Shown: piece by piece, positions 15,671 to 25,134 of the stretch | Numbering within the stretch: position 1 is the first letter of the stretch | Layout: every line of letters starts with the position of its first letter | Assembly (NCBI RefSeq): GCF_006439395.2 | Contig: NZ_CP083950.1 | Coordinates: 2,418,001 to 2,482,000 of the forward strand | Direction: 5' to 3' | DNA: 64,000 nt | Source: Mesorhizobium sp. B4-1-4 | GTDB lineage: Bacteria; Pseudomonadota; Alphaproteobacteria; Rhizobiales; Rhizobiaceae | Notes under the pieces: model-generated | Told to the model about the DNA's origin: nothing | Databases searched by the model: none | The model's input: only the letters and a program-made list of their open reading frames with translations | Translations under genes and position numbers: made by a program

Positions 15671-18600
15671 CAGCGACTTCAGCAGATTGTCGATCGTGAA
15701 CGGATTGGCCTTTGGCTTGGCCGGAGGGTTGTCGTTGGCCTCGGGCAACGGCGCACGCTCGACCTTGGACGCCCGTTCCGCGGCCTTGCGCTCGGCTTCT
15801 TGCCTGGCCTTTTCCTGCGAGGCGATACGCATCGCCTCTTCCGCCTTCTGGCGTTCCTGCTCAGCCTGCGCCTTGGCGGCCTCGTCCGCTGCCTGCTGTT
15901 CCGCAGCGGCTTGCGCTTCTGCGTCGGCCTTTGCCTTGGCGTCGGCATCAGCCTTGGCCTTCGCTTCCGCGTCGGCTTTCGCCTTCGCATCCGCTTCAGC
16001 CTGGGCCTGCGCGTCAGCCTCCGCTTTCGCCTTGGCGTCCGCCTCGGCTTTCAGGCGGGCCGCTTCCTCCTGCTGGCGCAGTTCCTCGGCGGCCTTGTCG
16101 CGCGCGTCCTGCAGCGCCGCGTAATAACGCACCTCGCGCCGCAGGCGCTGCTTTTCCAGCAGCGCCGCCTGCATCGCTTCGACGCGCTGCTGCTCCTTTT
16201 CCAGCGCGCGCTGGGTCAGGAACTGTGCCAGCGGCTCGCTGTCGAACTGCCGCTTCACGGCGCCGAACGGACCCTCGGCGGTAAAATTCATGACCGGCTC
16301 GGAGCCGACCAGCGCCTCGTCGCCGGGCCGATAGGCGATCGCGCCCTTGGCGGAAACCGTGCTGGCGTTGAAATCGGCGGTGACGTCGGCCGACAGGGTC
16401 GCCGCCGGATTCTCGAGACTGATCGGCGGCGCCCTCAGCATGCCGCCGGCAATTGTGAAGGCGATGTCGGCATCCTTGGCGGCAAAGCTGCCATCGGCGG
16501 CAATGTCAGGCGCAAAGGCGGCGGTCTTGGCCGCGTCGATATCGCGCCCGATGGCATCCGCCTTGGCAAGGAACGCGCTGAACGCATCGGGATTGACGCC
16601 GGCGACCTGCACCCCCCTCAGTGTCGCCGTGCCGGAACCCGACAGGGCGGCGACCATCGCATCGACCGACTTGCCGCTGGTCGACAGCGTCGTCGAGAAA
16701 TCGCCATTGCCGCTGATGCCGGCGTCGGGCAACACGTTTGCCAGATCGGCGCCCGCCAGCTTCATCTGGCCGGTGAAAAGCCCGGTGCCGTCATTGTTCT
16801 TCAACTCGAACAGGCCGGTCAGCGCGCCACCCAGGTATTTCGCCTTGAGGTCGGAGACACGGATGCCTTCCTTGTCGAGCTTGAGTGAAAAGGCGGCGCC
16901 ATAGGCGGTGGCTAACGGGCCGGCTGCCAATGCCGCCGTCGTCAGGTCGAGGTCGGCGCTGAACGGCAGGCTGGATTTCTGGCTGAACGGCGCGGCCGGC
17001 CACACGCCGCGCTTGTCGCTCGCGGTTTTGTCAGCCCCATTCTTGTCGGCCCCATTCTTGTCGGCAAGGAAAGCGGAATCGCCGAACAGCGCCACCGCCA
17101 ACGGATCGAGGTCGAGTTCATCGAGCACCAGCGCGCCGGCCAGATGCGGCGCGCCGTCCTTGATATCGATATTGACGTCGCCGGAGACCGCTGCTTCGTT
17201 GATGGCACCATTGACATTGTCGAGCACCAACAGGCCGTTGCCATAATCGCCCTGCGCCGCAAGCGACGTCGACATGCCAGCCCCCATGCCCGGCAGACCG
17301 ATACCTGTGGTCATCAGCCAAGGTTCGATGTCGGCGGCATCAAGGCTGATCTTGCCCTTTGCCGTGGGTCCCTGCGGGGTCGCCGCGACAGTTCCTTCGA
17401 AGCCGGCCCTGAAGTCATTGCCGGCGAGATTGAAACTCGTCGCCAGGCCGCCGCCAAATGTGCCCTTGGCCTGGATATCCGTGCTTGCCTCGCCCAACAT
17501 GCCGAGCGGCAGCGCCGGCAGGCCGTAGAGCGCCAACAGCGTTGTGGCATCGGGATTTTTGGCGTTGAAGGTCAGCGTCACCGGCGCTTCGAGCAGTTTG
17601 TCGGGCGCCCCCTTCCCCGACAGCGATGCGGAAAAAGCCGAACCACCGGCCTTGCCTTGCCCGCTTACCGCCAGCCCCGTTGTGCCGTCGCCATTGTCGG
17701 CGGCACTCGCCACAAGGTCGACGCGGGCGTCCTGGAAAAGTTCGGGATAGGCAGCGGCGCGGCTCGCCAGTCCCTTCAGCACCGCATTGTCCGGATAATG
17801 CTGAGCTGCAACGTCGATCAGCGGCTTCAGGTCGACGGCGACAACCGAGGCATCGAGCTTGCCGGTCGGGCTTGCCGCAAAATCCTTGATCCGGCCGGTG
17901 GCGCTGATCGAAGCGCCGGCCAGCCCGCCAACCGAGAGCCGGTCGACTTCAAGCAACCCGTCGCGCAGCCTGAGCGCCGTGTCGACCCTGTCGGCGGTCA
18001 ACCCGCCGGCGCTGACTGGCCCGGCCTTGATCTGAAAATCGAGATCGCGATCGGCAAAGCGGTTGGCACCCTTGTCGCTGACGAAGATCGAGGCGAAGGC
18101 CGCCAGCCCATCGACATCGAGCTCTCCGCCCTCGAGCCGCATCAGCACCGAAGGCCTGGCGTCGTCGGGCTGGCTGGAATCGATGCGTCCGGAAAACTTC
18201 GCCTTGCCCAGGATCAGCTCGAGATCGCTGAAGGCCTGGCGCGTCTCCGAGAGATCGACCTTGGCCTTGAAGCCGGCGGCCGGCAGACGGCGGATCGCCT
18301 CGTCGACGTCCTTCGACAGCCAGGCGGCAAAGCCGGAAGGTTGGGCGACGGCCAAGAGGAGTGAACCGGTGAAGCCGAAATGGTCCTCGACGCTGAGCAT
18401 GCCGTCGGCTTCCAGCGTGGTGCGGCCGGGCAAGGTCGCGGCAAGCGATTTGACCGACCAGCCGCCTTCGACGGGTTCGGCGGAGAGATGGACGTCACGC
18501 ACGGTCGTGTCGCCGGCCACCACCGCGGGCAACCTGACCTCGACGGTGCCGGGTATGGTCGGCTTCGGCAGTTCGAGCAGCGCCTGCTCCAGCCCGGCAA

Positions 18601-19648
18601 TGCGCTGGTCCAGCGTCAGGCCGGCGCCGGCCTGGGCGCCCACCGCCTCGTCGAACTGCACCTGCGCGCCGTTGGCCTCGATGGCGAAGCTCGGCCTCTG
18701 GCCGAGATCTACCGAAGCCTTGCCGTCGGCGGTGTAAGGGTTGTCGAGCGGACCCGTTTCGAAACGAAATTCGTCGACACCGAGCTTCTGGTGGTCGAGC
18801 GAGAATTTGCCGTTCAGCCGGAAGCCGGGATCCGGCTTGCCGGCGCTGACCTTCACCGTCTCGCCGTCGCTGCCGCGCGACTGGGCCGAATTCTTGTCGG
18901 CACCATTCTTGTCGGCACTCGAAATTTTGAACTGGCCGGAATAGGCGGCGGCACCATTGACGATGCCGGCATTGCCATCGGTTTCGATCACCAGCGGATA
19001 GGCGTCGGGATCGGCCTTCAGCCGGATCCGCATCTGCCCGGAAGGTTCGGCCTTGCCGGTCGATGCCGCGATCTTGGTGCGCAACCCGTCAAGCCGCAAG
19101 GTGCCATCCATGCGCCACGGCCCGGCCAGCGACTTGGCCGAAATGGTGGTGTTGATCTCGGAAAAAATATGGCTGCGTCCGCCGGCGGCATGGCGCAATT
19201 CGATCTGCCCCTCCGTCACCGTCAGCTTCTCGATCGAGATCTGGCCGGGATTGACGGGCGTGGACGGGCGCATCGCCCAGTCGACCGTCCCGTCATTGGC
19301 AATACCGATTGTCGCTTTCGGGTGCACCAGCCGCATGTCGAAGATCAGCACCTCGCCGCGCAGGAAAGGCGCCAGTTCCGCATCCATCGAAAACGTCTCG
19401 ACGGTCATGGCCGGCTGGCCATTGGGGCCGCCGGCGACCGCGACGTTGGAGAAGGTCACCGAAGGGAACGGCAACAGTCTTGCCGTGGCGTCGCCCTGCA
19501 CCGTCACCTTACGGCCAAGGATGGCGCTCGCCTCGCGCTCGAACTCGGCGCGGTAGCCGGTCCAGTCGACAAAGTACGGCACCACCAGTGCAGCGCACAG
19601 CACCAGTACGAAAAGGCCACCGAAGATCACGAACAGGCGTGCGAGCAT
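15665..19648 (-). CDS. AsmA-family envelope protein, very large
   Basis: A 1327-residue protein. The N-terminal signal anchor, MLARLFVIFGGLFVLVLCAALVVPYFV, is followed by DWTGYRAEFEREASAILGRKV, the hallmark of AsmA proteins, and a long β-rich body with AsmA C-terminal domains. AsmA-like proteins span the periplasm and are linked to phospholipid movement and outer-membrane assembly. The last ~170 residues form an Ala/Lys/Glu/Asp-rich coil (AKAEADAQAQAEADAKAKAD...), then Pro/Asn-rich sequence. Two sites (~248-258 and ~862-875) hold repeated ADKNG units encoded by near-identical 15-base repeats. The stop lies inside the tandem repeat at 15551-15670. Confidence 0.92.
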   Translation of the reverse strand: MLARLFVIFGGLFVLVLCAALVVPYFVDWTGYRAEFEREASAILGRKVTVQGDATARLLPFPSVTFSNVAVAGGPNGQPAMTVETFSMDAELAPFLRGEVLIFDMRLVHPKATIGIANDGTVDWAMRPSTPVNPGQISIEKLTVTEGQIELRHAAGGRSHIFSEINTTISAKSLAGPWRMDGTLRLDGLRTKIAASTGKAEPSGQMRIRLKADPDAYPLVIETDGNAGIVNGAAAYSGQFKISSADKNGADKNSAQSRGSDGETVKVSAGKPDPGFRLNGKFSLDHQKLGVDEFRFETGPLDNPYTADGKASVDLGQRPSFAIEANGAQVQFDEAVGAQAGAGLTLDQRIAGLEQALLELPKPTIPGTVEVRLPAVVAGDTTVRDVHLSAEPVEGGWSVKSLAATLPGRTTLEADGMLSVEDHFGFTGSLLLAVAQPSGFAAWLSKDVDEAIRRLPAAGFKAKVDLSETRQAFSDLELILGKAKFSGRIDSSQPDDARPSVLMRLEGGELDVDGLAAFASIFVSDKGANRFADRDLDFQIKAGPVSAGGLTADRVDTALRLRDGLLEVDRLSVGGLAGASISATGRIKDFAASPTGKLDASVVAVDLKPLIDVAAQHYPDNAVLKGLASRAAAYPELFQDARVDLVASAADNGDGTTGLAVSGQGKAGGSAFSASLSGKGAPDKLLEAPVTLTFNAKNPDATTLLALYGLPALPLGMLGEASTDIQAKGTFGGGLATSFNLAGNDFRAGFEGTVAATPQGPTAKGKISLDAADIEPWLMTTGIGLPGMGAGMSTSLAAQGDYGNGLLVLDNVNGAINEAAVSGDVNIDIKDGAPHLAGALVLDELDLDPLAVALFGDSAFLADKNGADKNGADKTASDKRGVWPAAPFSQKSSLPFSADLDLTTAALAAGPLATAYGAAFSLKLDKEGIRVSDLKAKYLGGALTGLFELKNNDGTGLFTGQMKLAGADLANVLPDAGISGNGDFSTTLSTSGKSVDAMVAALSGSGTATLRGVQVAGVNPDAFSAFLAKADAIGRDIDAAKTAAFAPDIAADGSFAAKDADIAFTIAGGMLRAPPISLENPAATLSADVTADFNASTVSAKGAIAYRPGDEALVGSEPVMNFTAEGPFGAVKRQFDSEPLAQFLTQRALEKEQQRVEAMQAALLEKQRLRREVRYYAALQDARDKAAEELRQQEEAARLKAEADAKAKAEADAQAQAEADAKAKADAEAKAKADADAKAKADAEAQAAAEQQAADEAAKAQAEQERQKAEEAMRIASQEKARQEAERKAAERASKVERAPLPEANDNPPAKPKANPFTIDNLLKSLQ

Positions 19649-19918
19649 CAGCTCCGAACGGGTTGATTGAAATTCTGCCGCACTCTACCCGCATCCGCGT
19701 GTCGATAAAGAGGCAATTCACCCAGTGTTGCGTCGCGTCGGAGGATCTGAAAACAAATCGGGGACAAAGCAGGGATTTTTTGGACGTCTCCACCCCGCAG
19801 GGCAGCGCGACATTCCCCGCGCGGACGCGCCCGATGCCGCAGGCCTTGTCCAGAGCAAGCAGAGGCAAATCCCGCTGCACGCTAACGTGGCGGGCCGACA
19901 GTCACAATTGAAAAAACC

Positions 19919-20440
19919 TCAGCGTGCGTCGCGCTTCGCCTGCGCCACCTTGCCCGCCTTGCGCTGGCGGCCAAGTTCCGCCGGCCGCACCAGCTTCGGC
20001 GTCCGCTCGTTGGCCACGACCCGCATGCCCTTGTGAGCCGTCCGCGAATTGTGAGCGGGACCGTCCGCCGACGCATCCTGCTTCATCGCCAGCGCCTTGC
20101 GTGCATTTCCGACCAGCGAAACGCGAGCCGCCAGTTGGCGCCGGCGTTCGGCCTCGCCGTTCAGCCGCCGCATGGCCATCGCCAGCACCGCCAGCTTCAC
20201 CTGCGAACCACCATCGGCCTTCGAGGCGGCCGCCCCTTTGGGCGCGCCCTTGCCACGTATTTCACGCCGACGGCGGTGAGCTTCGGTCTGCGCCTTGTCG
20301 CGCCGCTCCCGCAGCAGCTTGACCAGGCCGGAAAGGTCGGCGTCGGAAAGGTCCTGCACCGCCGGATGGTGCGATTTCTCCACCAGTTCCTTTTCATCGG
20401 CGCTCAGCGCGCGCGCTTCTTCCTTGCGTGAAATGGCCAT
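19919..20440 (-). CDS. Conserved hypothetical basic protein
   Basis: A 173-residue protein I cannot assign. It starts MAISRKEEARALSADEKELV; the ATG at 20438-20440 has a perfect GAGGAGG six bases upstream. It is rich in Arg, Lys and Ala and predicted to be mostly helical (DLSGLVKLLRERRDKAQTEAHRRRREIRGKG; LAVLAMAMRRLNGEAERRRQL), with no signal peptide or membrane segment. The strong basic charge would suit nucleic-acid binding. It is on the same strand as its two neighbours but separated from both by more than 100 bases. Confidence 0.7.
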   Translation of the reverse strand: MAISRKEEARALSADEKELVEKSHHPAVQDLSDADLSGLVKLLRERRDKAQTEAHRRRREIRGKGAPKGAAASKADGGSQVKLAVLAMAMRRLNGEAERRRQLAARVSLVGNARKALAMKQDASADGPAHNSRTAHKGMRVVANERTPKLVRPAELGRQRKAGKVAQAKRDAR

Positions 20441-20552
20441 GACAGTCCTCCTCAGCCGGCAGACCCGTCTTTCAGGGTTGCCAAAGGAAGCCTCGACCTG
20501 AATGGCGGCGCCGTCAAGGCACGGCAAATCGGAACAATCGTGCCGCCAAAAC

Positions 20553-21089
20553 CTATCGAGAAAGCGGACCGGCTTCGACACGATGTGGGACAGGATTTAC
20601 GGCGGCCTCCATCAACGCGGCGAGGACCGCACCTTCATGAAGGCTGGTCGAGAAACTCGCGGCGACGAACTCAAGTGTGGAATCGTGGAACGTTAGGATG
20701 AAATGCCGATAGCCGGAGAACAGCTCCGGCGCATGGGACGAGTGAACCCGATTTGCCCTTTCAAGAGATTCGATCCAGGACGAATTGACGACTTCGAACG
20801 CGGAATAGGGCTGCAAACCCAATACATGCAACCGATGCCCACTGATCGTTTCGTCGTTCGGCGGTCCAAATTGCAACGCCAGATAGGGATCTGCCGCCAG
20901 TATAACGACGGTCTGGTTGCCGGTTGCAGCAGAAACCGATCGCGGGTTTGTGCCATCGAATGACGGGCCCGGGATGTTGGCCAGGTAGGCTATGAGCAGC
21001 CTGCCTTCATCCGCAAATACATGAGGCAGCGGCGCGCCGGCGCTCGACGGCGGCATCGCGATCGGCCGCAAAGTCTCGGCTTTCGACAT
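20553..21089 (-). CDS. Hypothetical protein next to FAD oxidase
   Basis: A 178-residue protein of unknown function with no recognised domain, signal or membrane helix. Features include VVILAADPYLALQFGPPND (residues ~61-79), an RLHVLGLQPYSAFEVVNSSWIESLERA segment and FSGYRHFILTFHDSTLEFVA near 124-143. Its ATG (21087-21089) directly abuts the stop codon of the upstream FAD-oxidase gene, so the two are almost certainly one transcript with coupled translation. Confidence 0.65.
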   Translation of the reverse strand: MSKAETLRPIAMPPSSAGAPLPHVFADEGRLLIAYLANIPGPSFDGTNPRSVSAATGNQTVVILAADPYLALQFGPPNDETISGHRLHVLGLQPYSAFEVVNSSWIESLERANRVHSSHAPELFSGYRHFILTFHDSTLEFVAASFSTSLHEGAVLAALMEAAVNPVPHRVEAGPLSR

Positions 21090-22509
21090 CTAATGATCGT
21101 CGCCAGGCAATATCTTTCCCGGATTCATGATGTTTTGCGGGTCGAGCGCTTGCTTGATCGTGCGCATGATGTCGACACCATGGCCGAGTTCGTGGCGCAG
21201 GAAGCCGATCTTGCCCTGGCCGATGCCGTGCTCGCCGGTGCAGGTGCCGTCCATGGCGATCGCCCGCATGTTGAGCCGCGCGACGAATTTTTCCGACAAC
21301 GCGATCTCTTGGGGATCGTTGACATCCATCAGCACCAACACGTGAAAATTGCCGTCGCCGGCATGGCCGACGATCGGCGCGATCAATCCCATTTCGGCGA
21401 TGTCGGCTTCTGTCTCGGTGACGCATTCGGCAAAACGCGAGATCGGCACGCAGACATCGGTTGAAAGCCCCTTGGCGCCCGGGCGCAGCGTCAACGACGA
21501 CCAGTAGGCGTCATGTCTGGCCTTCCACAGTTTGGAGCGTTCCTCGGCGACGCTGGTCCACAGGAACGGGCCGCCGCCATTCTCTTCGGCGATCATGCCG
21601 AAAGTCTCGGCCTGTTCGGCGACCCCGGCATCGCTGCCATGGAACTCGACGAACAGGCAAGGGCTCTCGGGATAGTCGAGCTTGGAATAATTCTTCATCG
21701 CCCGCATCTGCAGCGCGTTGACCAGTTCGATGCGCGCCACGGGAATGCCCATCTGAATGGTCGCGATGACCGCGTTGCAGGCTGCCTCGACGCTCGGAAA
21801 CGGGCAGACACCGCCGGAGATCGCCTGCGGAATGCCTTTGCAGCTTGAGCGTCAGCGAGGTGATGATGCCGAGCGTGCCTTCCGAGCCGACCAGCAGCCG
21901 CGTCAGATCGTAGCCGGCCGAGCTCTTCTTCGCCCGCTTGCCGGTCGTCACCGTCTCACCGTCTGCCATCACCGCCGTCAGCGACAGCACGTTTTCGCGC
22001 ATCGTGCCGTAGCGCACCGCATTGGTGCCGGAGGCCCGCGTCGCCGCCATGCCGCCCAGCGAGGCATTGGCGCCCGGATCGATCGGGAAGAACAGCCCGG
22101 TGTCGCGCAGATGCCGGTTCAGATCCTCACGCGTCACGCCAGGCTCGACCGTGCAGTCGAGATCCGGCGGATTGACCGCAAGGATGCGGTTCATGCGTGA
22201 CGTATCGACCGATATGCCGCCACCGGGCGCGTTGGTATGGCCTTCCAGCGACGAGCCGACGCCGAAGGCAATCACCGGCACGCGGTGCGCGGCGCAAGCG
22301 CGCACGATCTCCTGCACCTCGGCCGTGGTCTCCGGGAAAGCGACACCGTCCGGCGCTTGCGTCGGAATATAGGTGGTGGTGTGCGCATGCTGCGAGCGGA
22401 TAGCCTGGCCGGTCTGGAAGCGCTCGCCCAGCCGCTGCTTGAGGATGCCAAGCACCGCCGCGATGCCTTCCTCGTTGCGCTCGACCGGATTGAGGTCGCT
22501 CAGAGCCAT
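21090..22509 (-). pseudogene. FAD-linked D-lactate/glycolate dehydrogenase, frameshifted
   Basis: From ATG 22507-22509 (GGAGG upstream) the first frame gives the FAD_binding_4 part: IAFGVGSSLEGHTNAPGGG, GVTREDLNRHLRDTGLFFPIDPGANASLGGMAATRASGTNA, and LVGSEGTLGIIT. Near 21837-21839 one extra base in an AAA run (CAAAGGCATT) ends the match. The other frame continues with the FAD-oxidase C-terminal domain: HAGDGNFHVLVLMDVNDP, TCTGEHGIGQGKIGFL, DPQNIMNPGKI. Removing one A gives a normal 472-residue enzyme of the GlcD/Dld type. Either a recent mutation or a homopolymer sequencing error. Confidence 0.85.
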
Positions 22510-22611
22510 GAACTCCTCCGCTAATGGACCAGTGCCCACGCTTGTCATGCGATTATGGATGCGTAGTCTCACCAGCCCCGCTGTGTCCAGCGCCAGAACA
22601 AGGAAGTTTCG

Positions 22612-23091
22612 ATGCCCATCCCCGCCCCCTTCGTCTCCAGGCCCATGGATATCGAGAAGGATTGGATCGACTACAACGGCCATCTCAACATGGCCTATTA
22701 CAACGTGCTGTTCGACCGCTGTTCGGACGAGGCCTTCGAGGCGATGGGCATGGGCCTGGATTACGTGAAAGAGCGGCGACTCACTATCTACACGGCCGAA
22801 GTCCATGTCTGCTACGTGCAGGAACTGCATCTGGACCACAAGGTCAGGGTCTCCTTCCAGCTCATCGACCATGACGAGAAGCGGCTCAGGGCCTACCAGG
22901 AAATCCGCCATGTCGACGGCTGGCTCGCCGCCACGTCCGAGACCCTGTCGCTGCATGTCGACATGGCGGGGCCGAAGGTGGCACCCTTCCCCGCCGATGT
23001 GCTGGCCAGGATCGAAGCCATGCGCGCCGCCCATTCGGCCCTGCCCATGCCCGAGCGCGCGGGCCGCTCGATCGGCATCAAGCGCAAGTAG
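22612..23091 (+). CDS. Hot-dog fold acyl-CoA thioesterase
   Basis: A 159-residue protein with the 4HBT pattern: DWIDYNGHLNMAYYNVLFDRCSDEAF (residues ~17-42, with the catalytic-type Asp/Asn-Gly-His), and YTAEVHVCYVQELHLDHKVRVSFQLIDHDEKRLRAYQEI. It resembles thioesterases linked to carnitine/betainyl-CoA degradation, but no carnitine genes are nearby, so the substrate stays open. AAGGAAG lies before the ATG. It diverges from the FAD-oxidase gene, with about 100 bases between starts. Confidence 0.85.
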   Translation: MPIPAPFVSRPMDIEKDWIDYNGHLNMAYYNVLFDRCSDEAFEAMGMGLDYVKERRLTIYTAEVHVCYVQELHLDHKVRVSFQLIDHDEKRLRAYQEIRHVDGWLAATSETLSLHVDMAGPKVAPFPADVLARIEAMRAAHSALPMPERAGRSIGIKRK

Positions 23092-23354
23092 GGCGAGGGC
23101 GATATCCGTCCAACTCCCGAACGGCGAGGCGACCCGGGTCTGACTTCAAAGCCACACCCGAAACTCAAAATCGCCGAACCTCTGATGTCCGCTGGCACCG
23201 GTGCTTGAAGCGGCTCCGGACCCACGTTAACCTTACCGAGGTTTTAACGGGAACAAGCCAATTGAGACGTTGAACGACTCAGCGGAGCGGTCGAAAACGA
23301 TCCGCATCGAGTTGCGATACGGGCGGCGGGGCAAAGCCGGTTCGAGGGACGTGC

Positions 23355-23552
23355 ATGAAAACCGACATCAAGGTCGAGGTGGACAGGCTGGCCGCTGATC
23401 CGCGCATAACGGATTATGATTTCTGGCGTTCGCTCAAGAACGTCGACAACGAAATCTTCCACATCGCCAATAACAACGAGCCGATTCCGTTCGACATGAT
23501 CCGCTGGCGCAGCATTTTAAAGCGCGCCCGCCTGAAGCGCGGCCACGCCTGA
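23355..23552 (+). CDS. Small hypothetical protein
   Basis: A 65-residue protein, MKTDIKVEVDRLAADPRITD then YDFWRSLKNVDNEIFHIANN, ending in a basic tail (RSILKRARLKRGHA). GAGGG lies seven bases before the ATG, supporting translation. No domain, signal or membrane segment is visible. The 263 bases upstream contain no other gene, only an AT-rich CGTTAACC...GGTTTTAACG partial dyad (about 23224-23250) that could belong to a promoter region. Confidence 0.6.
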   Translation: MKTDIKVEVDRLAADPRITDYDFWRSLKNVDNEIFHIANNNEPIPFDMIRWRSILKRARLKRGHA

Positions 23553-23628
23553 CGCCGGCGAGCCGGCCCGAGGCTGATGCCATTCGTCACAGCCGCCCCG
23601 CGGAAACATCCGATAACCTCGCGCTATT

Positions 23629-24108
23629 TCACGGCGATCGCCGGATCGCCGCCAGAGGCGAACGCGCGGTCACCGGCGACGACTGGATGATGGCCGTGTT
23701 CGTCATCGCATAGGGGATGATGCGGTCGATCACCCGTTCGAGTTCGGCGACCGAGCCGACATGCGCCAGGGCGATGAAGCAGTCCTCGCCGGTCACCCGG
23801 TCGCATTGCGCGATTTCGGGCAGTTCGCGAATGATCTCGGCCACGACGGACAATTGTCCCGGCACCGGCCGGATGCGCAGCCACGCCGACAGCTTCAGCC
23901 CAAGGGCCGCGGGATTGATCCTCACCGAATAGCCTTCGATCACGCCGTTCTCCTGCAGCCGCTTGATGCGCTCGGCGACGCTGGGCGCCGACAGACCGAC
24001 CGAGCGCGCAAGCTCCGCCGTGCTGGCGCGTGCGTCCTTTTCCAAGAGGCGCAGGATCTTCATGTCCGCCGCATCAAGATCGATATTTTCAATCCGAAGG
24101 CGCTTCAT
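23629..24108 (-). CDS. Lrp/AsnC-family transcriptional regulator
   Basis: A 159-residue protein. The N-terminal helix-turn-helix is typical: LDAADMKILRLLEKDARASTAELARSVGLSAPSVAERIKRLQENGVI (residues ~10-56). The C-terminal RAM/AsnC ligand domain follows, with TGEDCFIALAHVGSVAELERVID (~105-127). The ATG at 24106-24108 with AAGGAG upstream is preferred over an in-frame start 54 codons earlier that would run into the neighbouring gene. It diverges from an EamA exporter at 24198. Lrp regulators commonly control amino-acid exporters next to them. Confidence 0.92.
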   Translation of the reverse strand: MKRLRIENIDLDAADMKILRLLEKDARASTAELARSVGLSAPSVAERIKRLQENGVIEGYSVRINPAALGLKLSAWLRIRPVPGQLSVVAEIIRELPEIAQCDRVTGEDCFIALAHVGSVAELERVIDRIIPYAMTNTAIIQSSPVTARSPLAAIRRSP

Positions 24109-24197
24109 TGAAATCTCCTTGCTTCTAGTGACGAAAACGGCCAGATAATCGACCATTCTCCATATAAACTGGGAAAACCGCCTGCGATACTGATCCG

Positions 24198-25109
24198 ATG
24201 GACGATCAAGCGCAAGCTTCAGCCGCCAGCCCTGCCCTCGGTCGCCACCTGCCCGGCAGCCTGGCGGCAAAACTGCCGCCGCATGTCTGGTTCGGTGTCA
24301 GCGCCGTCTTCCACTATCTCGGACCGGCCTTCGCCGTGCTGCTTTTCCCGCATGTCGGCGTGCTCGGCATGGCATGGCTGCGCATCGCCAGCGCGGCGCT
24401 GATTTTTGCGCCGCTGACGCGCCCATGGCGGAGCTTCGCCCGCGCCGATCGCCCAACCCGCCTGCTGTTGCTGGCCTTCGGCACCTGCCTGGCGGTGATG
24501 AACTGTTCGTTCTACCTGGCGCTTGACCGACTGCCGATCTCGCTGGTGGCGGCGATCGAATTCGTCGGCACCATCGGCGTCGCGCTGGTCGGCCTCAGAA
24601 GCGCTCGCAACCTGGCCGCCCTGGCCGTGGCCGTCAGCGGCACCTTGCTGCTGATCGACGTCAAATGGTCCAGCGATCCTGTCGGGCTGTTCTGGGCCTT
24701 CTTCAACGGCGCGCTCTTTGTCGGCTACATCGTTCTTGGCCACCGCGTCGCCCGCGCCGGTGCGGGCGACGGCATAGCGGGCCTCGGCGCCGCCATGACG
24801 GTCGCCTTCGTCGTCGTGCTGCCGATCGGCCTCGGAGACGCGCTGCCCGCCTTCTTCTCACCGCTGCTTCTCATTGCAGCCATTGGTGTCGGCATCTGTT
24901 CTTCGGTCATTCCCTACATCTGCGATCAGCTTGCCATGTCACGGCTGCCGCGCTCGAGCTTTGCGCTGATGCTATCGCTGCTGCCGGTCACGGCAACGCT
25001 GATCGGCGTCATCGTGCTGCGCCAGGTTCCCGGCCTCAGGGATTGCCTCGGCATCGCGCTGGTGGTGGCCGGCGTTGCCTTCCACAAGCCGGCCCCATCA
25101 GCCAGGTGA
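24198..25109 (+). CDS. EamA/RhtA-type DMT exporter
   Basis: A 303-residue inner-membrane protein with about ten helices in two EamA repeats (residues ~30-155 and ~160-295). The pattern VFHYLGPAFAVLLFPHVGVLGMAWLRIA and SLVAAIEFVGTIGVAL, then ICSSVIPYICDQLAMSRLPRSSFALMLSLLPVTATLIGV, is typical of RhtA, the threonine/homoserine exporter group. It diverges from an Lrp/AsnC regulator with 89 bases between starts. The likely role is amino-acid or metabolite efflux; the exact substrate is not shown by sequence. Confidence 0.88.
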   Translation: MDDQAQASAASPALGRHLPGSLAAKLPPHVWFGVSAVFHYLGPAFAVLLFPHVGVLGMAWLRIASAALIFAPLTRPWRSFARADRPTRLLLLAFGTCLAVMNCSFYLALDRLPISLVAAIEFVGTIGVALVGLRSARNLAALAVAVSGTLLLIDVKWSSDPVGLFWAFFNGALFVGYIVLGHRVARAGAGDGIAGLGAAMTVAFVVVLPIGLGDALPAFFSPLLLIAAIGVGICSSVIPYICDQLAMSRLPRSSFALMLSLLPVTATLIGVIVLRQVPGLRDCLGIALVVAGVAFHKPAPSAR

Positions 25110-25134
25110 CCCGGCCGGCTGCGTGACACTCGCG

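Noticed and set aside
15497..16888. A 463-codon open frame through the octamer repeat and antisense to the AsmA gene
   Set aside because: Its start lies in the tandem repeat (giving a periodic peptide) and the remainder is a shadow of AsmA.
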